DNA of 64,000 bases from an uncultured Clostridia bacterium (GTDB lineage Bacteria; Bacillota; Clostridia; TANB77; CAG-508). How positions within the stretch are numbered: position 1 is the first letter of the stretch; every line of letters begins with the position of its first letter. Where the stretch lies: positions 122,475-186,474 of the forward strand of contig CAQIBN010000003.1 in the NCBI GenBank assembly GCA_948805675.1, written 5' to 3'. Position numbers and translations under genes: made by a program. The notes beneath the pieces were generated by a model. It ran no database searches, was not told the DNA's origin, and saw only the letters and a list, made by a program, of their open reading frames with translations. Positions 9,377-21,800 of this stretch are shown in pieces.

Positions 9377-12300
9377 ATGAGCAAAGTAAAGAAAAGGCTA
9401 GTAATTGGAAGTGTAGTTATTGCTATTTTTACAATAGTTATAGTACTTACTGGTTTTTTTAAAGAGCAAATAACACAAATTTTTAAAGGTGCTAGTAATA
9501 ATGAGTATTTAGCATATAATGGACCATTATATGTTAATGTAGATGAAGTAAATAGTGATGGTGTATCAAAGATTTATTTAAGAAGTGGATGGTCAAAAGA
9601 TACTATAGATAAAACCAATATTGGCTGGTGCTTAAAAAAAGGTGCTGGTTTATATGGATTAGGCTATACATATACAGGAAGTGGAACAGTAAAAGATTCT
9701 ATTATACAAAGTAAATCTAATGCATATGGTAATAGTAATGCCAAAAGTACTAGTGATGCAAATAAAATGAAATGGTTATTTGATAATATGGTAAGATTTG
9801 GTAGTAGTGTAAAAGCAGAAGAAAAAAAGATATATAGACAAAATTTAGCAGAACTTACAGGTATAAAAGAGCTTACAGACTCTAGTAAATATAGTGATAA
9901 TACAATATTTGAAGCTGAACAATATGTTTTATGGTCATATACAAAAAATGATAAAGATATAAACAAACCTTCTAATAATCTGTATAAGAAATTAAAAGAA
10001 ATAGCAGATACAAAAGGAAGTTATACTGGAGATGGAAGTATAACTGAAGTAAATAATAAGATAAAAATAACAAAACAAAAAGATTATACAGTAACAAAAG
10101 ATGGATGGATAGGACCTTTAGAAATAAGTGGAAATAATAGTAAAAGTAAAATAAGTCTTTCAAATACAAGTGGTTATAGTAATACAGTTTATAAAACAAA
10201 AAATGAAACAGATAGTAATAAAATAGATTTAAATACATATAATGGAACATTTTATATTAAGTTAAATAAACCATTAGAAGATAATAAAAAATATACAATA
10301 AACTTCAATTTTAAAAATTCAGCATATACTACTAAAGCATGGTATTATACTACAAAACATGAATGTATAGATAACCAAAGTGGATATAAACATAATCCTC
10401 AACCATTTTTAATGCTAGAAAGAACACAAGAATCTGTTAATATTCCATTTACTGTTGAATATGAAAATAAAGTAGATGTAGATTTGGCATTAAAAAAAGC
10501 AATTGTAGAAGTTAAAAGAGATGGAAAAAGCATATATTCTAGATATTTTAAAGATGAAAATAATAACTTTTTAGGATATAAAGATGAAAAAAATCAGTAT
10601 ACTAGATTTTTTTCAATTAACTCTTCTTCTTTAGACAATGGGACAAGTACAACAGCAGAATATAAAATGCAAAAATCTCCAATAAAAGTACAAAAGGGAG
10701 ATATTGTAATTTATTCTATTACTATTTTTAATGAAGGAAATATACCAGCTACTGCTTCAGAAATAACAGATTATTTACCTGAAGGACTAGAGCTAGATAT
10801 GCAAACAGATTCATTTCCAGTAAGGTATGGTAATACAAGTTATACAAAAAGCTCTTTAAAAACAGAAGAACATCCTTATGGATTTGATGTTGTTAATGGA
10901 AATAATACAATAAAAATTAAATGTTTAAGTGATAAACAATTAATATCTCCTTATGATAAAGAAAAAGGATTAATGTATCATAGTAAAACAGTTTATGTGA
11001 GATGTAGAGTAAAACAAGATGCAAAGGGAATATTAACAAATGTTTCTGAAATTACAAGATATAAATATAAAGATGGAGATACTACAAAAGAAGTAACAAA
11101 TAATTCAGATTTAAATAGAGTACTTAAAGATAGAGATTCTAAAGTAGCAAATTGGAAAAGTCCAAATGATACAATAGAATATAATTCAAGTTCTGATAGG
11201 GATTCTGTTGCTTGGAGGAATTATTCAAATGGAAAAGAAGTTACAACAAGTTTTATAGATTATGGTGCACAAAACAAAGATGATGATGATTTTGATAAAG
11301 TTGAAGTAGAAGAGCAATATAGAGTTATAGTAAATAAAGTAGATTCTTCAGATAAAAATAATAAATTACAAGGCGTTCAATTTGATGTTAGCATAAATGG
11401 GAAAAGTACATCAACATATGAAACAAATGATAAAGGAGAAATTTATTTACCATATATAACATTAGATAACAAAGGAGAAGAATCTTATAAAGAAAAAGGA
11501 ATTGATGTATATAATTTTGAAGAGATAAGTGTAGGAAATAATGCTCAATATGTAAAGATAAAAGATAAGTTTAGTTTATATGTAAGAAAAGAACTAAAAG
11601 ATGGAAAAAATTATGAAATTACAGGATATTACTTAAGAAAACCAAATGTAGCTACTAATAGAGATCCATTTGTAATGGGAGAAAATAAGTGTAGATTAAC
11701 AGATGAAAATGGAAATACAGTAACAATAACAGCAATTTATAATGAAAATGATAAACAAATTTCTTTGGAAATTGAGAATAACCAGTCTTTGGGATATACA
11801 TTAAATTTAGAAAAAGTAGATAAAGATGATGAAAGCAAAAAGTTATCTGGTGCAAGATTTACAATTGATGGACCAGATGGAAATATTCAAACAAATACTA
11901 ATTTAACAAATGGAGAATTAGCTATTACAAATGGAAATGTTACATTAAATACAAATTATGAATATACAATAGAAGAAACATCTCCAGAAACTAGTTATGA
12001 AAATATTTTTGATGGTTACCAAATAAAAGTTAATTTATATGTTAATTCTGTTGGTAAAATTGAAGAAAGTAGAAGTAATGTAAGTGTAGTACCAAAAGAT
12101 GGAACTATAGAAGATTCTATAAAGTTAGATAAAGCTTTAAATAGTATACAGTTAGTTATAAATTCTAATACAAATAATGCTAAATTAATAATAAAAAATG
12201 ATAAAATAGTAAAACCAATGCAATTACAATTATATAAACACAATAATTCATATGGAGTTAATGGTGCAGTATTTAATTTGTATAATTCAGATGAAAATGC

Positions 12301-15300
12301 AAATCAATTAGAAAAAGTAAATACTGTAACTACTAATTCACAAGACTTTGTTCCAGAGACAAAAGAATTAATAAAAAAAGAAGAATTAACAATAGGAACA
12401 ACATGTTACTATATTTTAGAAGAACAAAGTGTTCCAACAAATTATATTGCTGTTTTTGAGAAAGCTTTAATTAAAGTAGAACTAGGAACAGATAAAGTAG
12501 TAAAATATAGTATTGAAAAAGTATATAAAGATGGGTCTTGGTATAACTATATAGAATCAGATAAGAAAGTAATTACAATAGATGAAAATGGAAAAATTAG
12601 TTTAGAAAATGCAATTAGTTATAATTTTAACTTATATAAAAAGATTTATAATATAAACAAAGATATTATAGAATGTGACCCTTTTGATGGAATAGTTAAT
12701 TTTAAGGTTGAACAAATTTATCCAAATGTTACAGAACAAATAAAACATGATGGTAATTTAACAAATGCACAATTAAATTTTGAAAATAGAGAAGCAAAAG
12801 CAGATTCAACATACAAATATAAAATTACAGAAATTAGTGTTTCTGATAATTATTATAATACTTTAGTAAATAAGCCGATTATAGTTACAGTAAGAACAGA
12901 CAAAGAAGGAAATATTAAAGGGGAGTCTTATGAAGGTTCAAATTGGGAGTTTGATTCTAATTCAAATTTAACAGAAGAACAAAAATTAAAATTATCTAGT
13001 TTAATAAAAATGAAAATAGAAGGAAATAATATTAATTTTTATATTGCAAATATGCCAAAAAATTATTATAGTTTGCAATTGGTTAAAGTAGATGAAAAAG
13101 GGGAAAAGATAGAAGAAAAAGAAACAGAGTTTTATATTTCACAAACAAGTACAAATCCAGATACACAAGGGTTTACAATGGGAACAGAAGAACAAGGTAA
13201 ATCTACTAATAAAGGTATATTAGATGTTGTTTCTGGTCTAGTAATAGAGTCTGGATATACACATAATTATGTTATTAAAGAAACAAAAGAGCCAGCAGGA
13301 TATACTAAGTTATTAGGAAATGTGGAAGTAGGAGTTAAATTCACAGATACTGGTGAATTATTAGATGAAAACATTACATGTAAATATGTAGAAAATGGAG
13401 TTGAGACAACACTTACAGGACTAAGGAAAGTATTTACAAATAATGATATTCCAACAATACAAATATATATTCCTAATAAAGCAAATTTATATGAATTTGA
13501 ATTAGTAAAAGAAGACTTTTCAGGAAATAAGATTCAAGCAGATATCTTAGAAAATGGAAATATAGATGGTCCGAACTTTAATATTTGGTTAGAAGATGTT
13601 CGTGTAATTGGTAATACAAATATGCCTGAAGGAACAGATTATGAAAGATTAAAAGGAACAGTTTATAGTGGTATATTAAAGAATGGAATTATTGCAAAAA
13701 ATATAGTTGCTTATAGTAATTTAAGTTACAGATTTAAGATTGAAGAGATTTTTGCAAAATCTGGTTATATGAATATATTAGATGGTTTTGGATTAATTGT
13801 AAATATACAAACAAATGGTGAAAGTAAAATATCTAATGTTAGTTATAATGTTATCGATTTAAAAGACCATAACAAAGATGTAACAACATCATTTAAAGAA
13901 AAGTATGGAGAATATATTAATATTTATAAAGATGATGTAGAAGAAAAGGTTATTTTTAAAATTAAGAATTCAATAGGATATAAAGTAAAACTAAATAAAC
14001 AAGACACAATAGGTACTAATATAACAACTGCTATATTAGAAGCATTTATAGAAGAAAATGGTAGAAATAAAAGAATATGTGCATTAAATGGAACTTATCA
14101 AATAGAAGGTACTAATGAAAGTTATCAATTAACAGGAGAGTCTAGTCATTTATCTGAAGAATTTATTGCAATAAAACCAGGAGATACACAAAAGTGGAAA
14201 GTTTATGAAAGAGGAGTATCAAGTCCATATCAAAATATTTTTGAAGGAAAATATATTGAAGTAACAGTTCATATGAATGAATTAGGTGTTCTTTCTGTAC
14301 AAAGCTATACAATAAAAGGTGAAAATGGCATAGATTTAACACAAGAAGAGATAAAAAAATTAGAAGCATATATTAAACAAATTAATTTTGTTAAAGTAAA
14401 TAATGAGAATATATTAAATATAACATTAAAAAATCCTTTCAAATTTAAATTTAAATTAATAAAAACAGAAGCAGATGAAAATTATACTCCACTCAATGGT
14501 GCAACTATAAAAGTAAATGGAGAAACAGTTATTCAAAATGGTGAATCTACATATGAAACAGAGTTTTTAGAAATACCAACTTATGGTATGAAAAAAATTG
14601 AAATTGAGGAAATACAATCTGCAAATGGACATATTAATATTTTAGATGGAAAGAAATTAATTATTAATGTTATGATTAATTCACAAGGAAATATAAGTGA
14701 TGTTTCTTACTATGTACAAGATAAAACAACTAATCAGATTATGGGTAAATTATATAAGATATTTGATTATATTAGCATAAAACCTATAAATATGTCTGAT
14801 GGAGAGGGTGGATTATCTACATTAGAGGTAAAAATTAAGAATCCAATTAGTATTATATTTGATTTAAATAAAGTAGATACAAAAGGAGAACCATTAAATA
14901 ATGCAAAATTTGAAATTGTTAGTCCAATTATTGAAGAACAAAAAGGAATATATTTTGAAAAAACTTCTAAAATAGGTGTAGATAGTTTTGATTTTATAAC
15001 TGGTACAGTTTATGGAACAACACAAGATGCTAGAATATCTTTTGAAGAAACATATGTGTCTACTGGTAGAACATATGAGTATAAATTAAAAGAAATTCAA
15101 GCACCAAGCGAACAATATGTAAACATTTTAGAAGATTATGAATTATTTGTAAAAGTAAATGTTTCACAAGATGGAGAGATTAGTATACAAAATTACGAAA
15201 ATGGTAGAAATTGTATAATAAAAAATGATACAAAAGAAGCGGATGCAAAATATTATGATTATATTGATATTTTAGTTGAAAATAATATAGTTAAAGTAAA

Positions 15301-18300
15301 GTTACAAAATCCAAATAGAATAAAAATAAAACTAAATAAAAAGTTATTTGGTGCAGAAAATGTGGATTTAGGTAATATAAAGTTTGAAATTAACAGTTCT
15401 AATAGTGGTAAAAAAGAATTTATTACAGATTATAATGGAAATATAGTAATTGAAGAAGAGTTAATTAATCTTGATACTATATATGAATATGATATTAAAG
15501 AATTAGAAACTTTAGGTGAAGGAATTATAAATATTTTAGATAATCATTATATTAAAGTTAGAATAAAAGTAAAACAAGATGGAACAATTACAACAGTTGA
15601 TAAAGATGGAGTAGAAACAACAAATACATATGAAATATATAAACAACAAGATGATGCTAATATATATTTTAATGATACTAATATTGATGATTTTATACAA
15701 ATAGATACTACTAAAAAAGAAGATGATATACCAGTTTTTGATATTAAAGTTAAAAATCCACAAAAATATTATTTAAAGATTTTAAAACAAGATGTAGACA
15801 CAAGTGATGGTATGGATGATATTTCATTTGATATAACAGTATTAAATGAACAAGGAGAAGAGATAACATTAAAAGATGCAAATACTTTAAATAATATAAA
15901 TTTAACAAACATTAAAACAAGTGTTATTAATGAACAAAAAGGAATAATAGAAATAAATAACATTTTATTTGAAAAAACAGGAGTATATACTTTAAAAATA
16001 CAAGAAAAACAAATAGATGGATATAAACAAATACCAGATATTTATGCAAATATTTATGTAGAACTTATAAATGGAAAATATAATGTTACAGATATAAAAA
16101 TAGTAAATCGGTGATGATTTTATTAATTATAATAATACACAAGTAATAGAAAATGATAATTTGAAATTACAAATTGTACAAATAGGAATACTTAATGAAA
16201 AAATAAAAGGTTCATATAATTTAGAAATTAGTAAAACAGATTTAAGAGAAAATTATTTAAATGGAGCAAAAGTAAAATTATCTGTTATAAAAGAAAATGC
16301 TGAATCTGAATTATATAAAGCAGATGATAACATTATTTCTAAAGAGATAATTATTCCTACACAGTTAGAAATAACAGATGGAAAAATTACATTAGAAAAT
16401 ATTAGAATAGAAAAACCAGAAACTTATATTATTAGAATAGAAGAAATAGTAGCACCAGATAAATTTGTAAAATTGAAAGAGCCAATAGAAATAAAAGTAA
16501 CTACAAAAGTCGAAGGAGAAGGTGTAAACACAAAATATGTATTAGATAGTGCAGAAATTGTGAGTGGAAATGAAGATGAACTTGCAAGTGTTGAATCTTC
16601 AAAACAAGAATTAAGCCTATATTTAAAAAATGAACAATTTGATTTATCTTTAAGAAAGTTTGCTTCAAAGGTTATAACAAATGAAGGTAAAGATAATGAG
16701 AAAATACAAGATTTATCTACTAGAGTGCCAAATCCTAATACAGAAGATTTAAAAGATGGTACACAAAATACAGCAATATATAATCATACAAAACAACCAG
16801 TAAGTGTATATAGAAATGATATTATTATTTATACAATAAGAGTATATAATGAAGCAGAGATAGCAGGTTATGCAGAGGAAATTACAGATTATTTACCAGA
16901 AAACTTAGAATTTGTAAATGATGAGTTTAATGGTAAATATGGATGGTTGTTAGATGAAAATGATAAATCTTTAAGAACAATTAAGACAAATTATTTATCA
17001 AAAGGGATGAATCGAAAAGATAATTTAATTAAACCATTTAATAAAGAAACTGGAGAGTTAGATTACAAAGAAATTCAAGTTAAATGTAAAGTTAAAGAAA
17101 CAGCACCATATAGATTAAAATTAACAAATTTAGCAGAAATAACTAAATATATTGGTGAGGATGGCAGAGTTGTTGTAGATAGAGATTCAAAAGAAAATAA
17201 TATTAATATACCATCAGATACAGATTTACCAAAATATAAAGATGATGAAATAGGAAAAGATTATTTACCAGGACAACAAGATGATGATGACTTTGAAAAA
17301 ATTGTTGTTGAAGAATTTGATTTAGCATTAAGAAAGTTTATTACAGGTGTAACAACAAAAGTTGGAACAGAAGATGAGAAGAAAGAAGAAGTAACAACAA
17401 GAATACCAGTATTTAAAGTAGATGAAAGTGGAAATTATGTGTATGAACATACAAAAGAACCAGTTTTAGTTGCAAATCAAAATATAGTGGAATATACAAT
17501 TAGAGTATATAATGAAGGGTCTGTAAATGGTTATGCAAATAAAATAAAAGATAATATTCCAGATGGTTTAGAGTTTATTCCAGAAAATAGTATAAATAAA
17601 CAATATAGATGGATAATGTTAGATGAAGAAGGAAATGAAACAAATGAAGTAAATAAAGCAAAATATATAGTTACAGATTATTTATCAAAAGAGCAAGAAA
17701 AGCTACAAGGAGAAAATTTATTAAAAGCATTTGATAAAGACGAATTTGAAACAGGTTCTATTAAAGAACCAGATTATAAAGAAGTGAAAGTGTCTTTTAA
17801 AGCAGTTCTTCCAGAAAAATTAGATGAAATTGTAATTAATCAGGCACAAATATCAGATGACAGTGATGAAGATGGAAATGAGGTAACAGATAAAGATTCT
17901 ATACCAAATGAGTGGATAGATGGAGAAGATGACCAAGATATTGAAAAAATAAAAGTACAATACTTTGATTTAGCTTTAAGAAAATGGGTAACAAAAGCAA
18001 TTGTTATAGAAGATGGAAAAGAAACTATAACAGAAACAGGACATAAAGCAGAAGATGACCCAGAAGCAGTGGTAAAAGTAGATTTAAAAAAGAGTAAAAT
18101 AGATAATGTAGTAGTAAAATTCGAATATCAAATAAGAGTAACAAATGAAGGTCAAATACCAGGAAGTGTAGAAGAAATATCTGATTATATTCCACAAGGA
18201 TTAAAATTTGAAACAGCAGATAATAAAGATTGGGAAATGCAAGAAGGAAAAGTAATAACACACAAGTTAGCAGGAAAGATATTACAGCCAGGAGAAAGTG

Positions 18301-18578
18301 CAGAAGTAACAATTAGATTAATCTGGATAAACAAAGACAATAATATGGGATTAAAAGTAAATGTAGCAGAAATAAGTAAAGATTATAATGAATATGGAAG
18401 CCCAGATATAGATTCTACCCCAAATAATAAAGTACCAGCAGAAGATGATATAGATGATGCACCAGTAATGTTAACAGTAAAGACAGGTCAAACAATATTG
18501 TATATAGGATTAATAATAGGTGTATTAACAATTATTGCAGTGGGAACCTACGGAATAAAGAGGTTTGTAGTAAAATAG
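9377..18578 (+). CDS. Giant thioester/Cna-B-repeat adhesin, read through one +1 frameshift
   Basis: This is one 3066-residue protein if the ribosome skips C16109; otherwise it stops at 16114 after 2245 residues. Residues 8-28 form a signal/membrane segment. Cys85 in GWCLKKG and Gln182 in AEQYVLW lie where thioester domains of Gram-positive adhesins place their Cys-Gln bond (inference). Cna-B-like repeats follow, then three FDLALRK modules with DDDDFE linkers. The C-terminus (VKTGQ, hydrophobic segment, short basic tail) is a degenerate sorting signal or a plain membrane anchor. The region beyond the shift aligns closely with the ends of both neighbouring paralogues, so the 3' part is not a separate gene: it lacks its own start, ribosome binding site and secretion signal. 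Confidence 0.85.
16109..16111 (+). other. +1 frameshift site AAT-CGG-T
   Basis: The in-frame CGG (codon 2245) is followed at once by UGA. Skipping C gives GGT GAT GAT, which continues the adhesin to 18578. This is the only site of 18 with an A in the middle of the preceding codon. Confidence 0.85.
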
Positions 18579-18595
18579 ACAAAAAAAATCTTTTA

Positions 18596-18626
18596 AGAAG
18601 GGCTTAGATTTAAGCTCTTCTTTTTA
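18596..18626 (+). terminator. Rho-independent terminator of the second adhesin
   Basis: The stem AGAAGGGCTTA (18596-18606) pairs with TAAGCTCTTCT (18611-18621), with one G-U pair, followed by a T run. It starts 18 bases after the stop codon. Confidence 0.8.
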
Positions 18627-18889
18627 AATATTTGTTGGTATTTTTGATGTAAGAGATATAAAAATATGAAACATTTCATGTCTTTTACATACTAAATATA
18701 CATATTACAAAAGTGTAATATAAATGTAAAAAAGTAATATAAGAATGTGCAAAAAGAGCTTCCGTAAAGGTGAGAGAGTTACTTTTGTTCATAAAGAAAA
18801 TACCTATATTGACATTTATTTTAAAAGTAAGTAAAGTAAAATATGAAAGGTAATACATTTGAATATGTAAATATTAGGAGGATATAGTT
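18627..18889 (+). promoter_or_regulatory. Leader of the third adhesin: palindrome, TCCGTAAAGG element, possible promoter
   Basis: This 263-bp leader contains ATTACA-4-TGTAAT (18704-18719), an operator-like inverted repeat, then AAGAATGTG and TCCGTAAAGG (18761-18770) as in the previous leader. TTGACA (18809-18814) with a weak -10 TAAAGT 17 bases later is a possible promoter. AGGAGG (18878 region) precedes the ATG. The function of the shared TCCGTAA word is unknown. Confidence 0.4.
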
Positions 18890-21800
18890 ATGAATACTAA
18901 GATAAAAAAGATTATTGCTTTTACAATAGTATTAATTATGATTATGGCTACATCAAGTCAGGCAGTAACAATTTGGATATGCAAGAATAATTCAGGTGAA
19001 GATACTAGAAGTAATGGTACAATATTTAAATTTGATAGTGACAAAAATGGTATAGTTAGAAATATACAAGATTATAAAATTGATAATAAACATAGCTATT
19101 TTTGTTTAATGGGTGGACAACGATTACAAGATGTATATGGTTATAATTATGGTACTTATGATAACAAAACCGATATAAAAAATGGTAAGTTTTCAGGATT
19201 AAAAGATAGTTATACATCTAATGGATTTGAGTGGCTTATAAAAAATATGTATACAGCAGGTACAAATGAAGAAAGTACTAATTATATGTTAGAAAACTTA
19301 AATAAAGTTATTAGTACATATGCAGATAATGGCTACAAAGATTACAAAGTTATAGACAGAGGTGTAAAAACTGTAGACCCAGAATTTATAGAAGTAATAG
19401 AGCAACTATTAATTTGGAAATTAGTTAAAAATAATAATAGTGTATATACACATGAAGATATGATTACAAGCGAACAAGATATAGCTAAAATTAAATTGTT
19501 TAATAATGGAACAAATGGATATGATGAATCTGGAAACAAGATAGGATATGCTGTATATAGTGCATTATTAAATGGAACTAAAGACGAAGGTAAGAAATAT
19601 AGTATTTCAGAAAATTCAGATGCTTATAAAATAACATTACAGAAAAGTAATACAACAACTATAAGTTCAATACAAGGTGAACAAAATGCTTATGTAATGG
19701 GACCAATTACTTTAAAGTCTGATAATGTAAATCAAATTAATAATATTACTGGTAAACTAAATATAGAAACAACATCAATTCAATATGTTACATCAAAGAC
19801 TGCAACTACAGTAATAGGTACAAATGTTAAAGATGTATTAAATAAAACATTTTATATAAAATTTAAAACAAATGCAGAACTACCAACTAATACTAAAGTA
19901 ACATTTTCATGTACAGCAGATTTTAATTATAGAATTAGTTCTATGGAGGCAAATTTATATACACAAGAAGATAGACAACCAATTTTAGAAATAAATAAAA
20001 CACTTAAAAAAGAAACTTCAAACAAAAGTGTTTCTATTTTTACTAAAGATTTAGATTTAGCACTTACAAAACAAATTACAAAGGTATTTAGATATAATAG
20101 TACACAATCAGATTATGAAACTGTTTGGGGACAGAACTCAGATAATAATAGATTATTAAATATTGATACAAGTACTATAGAGTCAGATGGTGATGCTACA
20201 TATAAAATGAATAAAACTCCTTTAAATGTTCAAGTTGGAGATATAGTAGAATATACAGTAACTGTATATAATGAAGGAAGTAAAAGAGCTTTTATTGAAG
20301 AGATAACAGATTATTTACCAAATGGGTTAAGAATATTAAAAACAGAAAAGATAGATGAATCTGATAAGATTCCAGTAAAAGAATGGAATGCTGGTAACTC
20401 AACTTTAGCTAAAAATTTAGAATATGATACTGATAGTAATATTATAAAATTTAGTATGCAAAGAGATTTAGAACCATATGCTAGTGGTGAAGAAAGTTTT
20501 AAAGATGAATCTATGTATCAAATTAAATTTGAGTGTATTGTAACAAATGAAGCAAAAACAGGTGATGTTTTAACAAATATAGCTGAAATTACAAAATATG
20601 GAAGCTATGAAGGTGGAAATAAACGTTATGCTAATTCTGTAGGATATGATATAGATTCTGAACAAAATAATGTATTTAATAAAAAGAGTCAAGAACAAAC
20701 TAATATAGAATATTATGAAAAACATGTACAAGATTTAGTACAAGAAAATAGATATTCAGTTCAAAATGTAAATAAACCTGATATAGATATTCAAGATGAT
20801 GATGATTTTGAACAAATTAAAATTGGTACATTTGATATGGCTTTAAGAAAGTTTATTACAAATGTAACAAGAGATGGAGAAAATATTGATATTGGTGATA
20901 GTAGAGAGCCAAAAATAGATGTTTTTAGTGCTATTGCATATATAAAGGAAGGTACAGGTAGATATTACCATACAAAAGAGCCAGTATCTGTAAAAGTAGG
21001 CGATTTGGTTACTTATACAATAAGAATATATAATGAAGGATTCCAAGATGGATATGCACAAAAAGTAACAGATTATTTACCAGAAGGATTAAAATTTGTA
21101 TCTGCTAGTGTTGATGGAGAAGATTATGGATGGAATGAAGTAGAAGGCACAAATGGTAGAGTAATAGAAACTACATATTTACAAGATAAATTAATTAAAT
21201 GTGCAAATGGAGAATATGGTTTTGCAAAAGTAACAAATATGGATAATGAAATTCCTGAAGAAGTTAAATTTTGGAAAGATTTAAAAGTAGTTTGTGAAGT
21301 TGTTAAAGGTGGAACACCAGAGCAATTAACAAATGTAGCTGAGATTACACAATATGGTTATTATCAAGTAGAGAATAAACAAAATGGTGTCGTTGTATCT
21401 TCTGATTTTGTACAAGCAAAAAAAGATGATGGAGAAGCAGATATAGATTCTTATCAAGATAATGTATTTAAAGAAAAAGATATAAAAAATGTAGAAGAAT
21501 ATAACTCATATCAACAACTAGCTAAAAAAGACTATTCTAAAAACAAAGATGGAGTAATGGCATATAAAGGAATAGAAGATGATGACGATTTTGAAAATGT
21601 TGTAGCAGAACAATTAGGAAATTATAAATTTATTTTAAATAAGGTAGATGAAAAAGATACATCAATTGATGGTGCAAGATTTACAATAGGAAAAGACGGA
21701 GAGATATTATCAAATAATGAAATAATTAATGGAAATAAAACAATAGAAGAAAACAGTGTAAATATTAATAAAGTATATACTTACACTATTAAAGAAAATT

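Noticed and set aside
16109..16114. UGA stop-codon readthrough or reassignment
   Set aside because: The in-frame stops after CGG sites are UGA, UAA and UAG, and reading through them gives nonsense; only a +1 skip restores homology. Genes also end normally at UGA and UAA.
16161..18578. Separate adhesin gene starting at 16161
   Set aside because: It has no ribosome binding site, no secretion signal and begins in the middle of a Cna-B repeat continuous with the upstream frame after the +1 skip.
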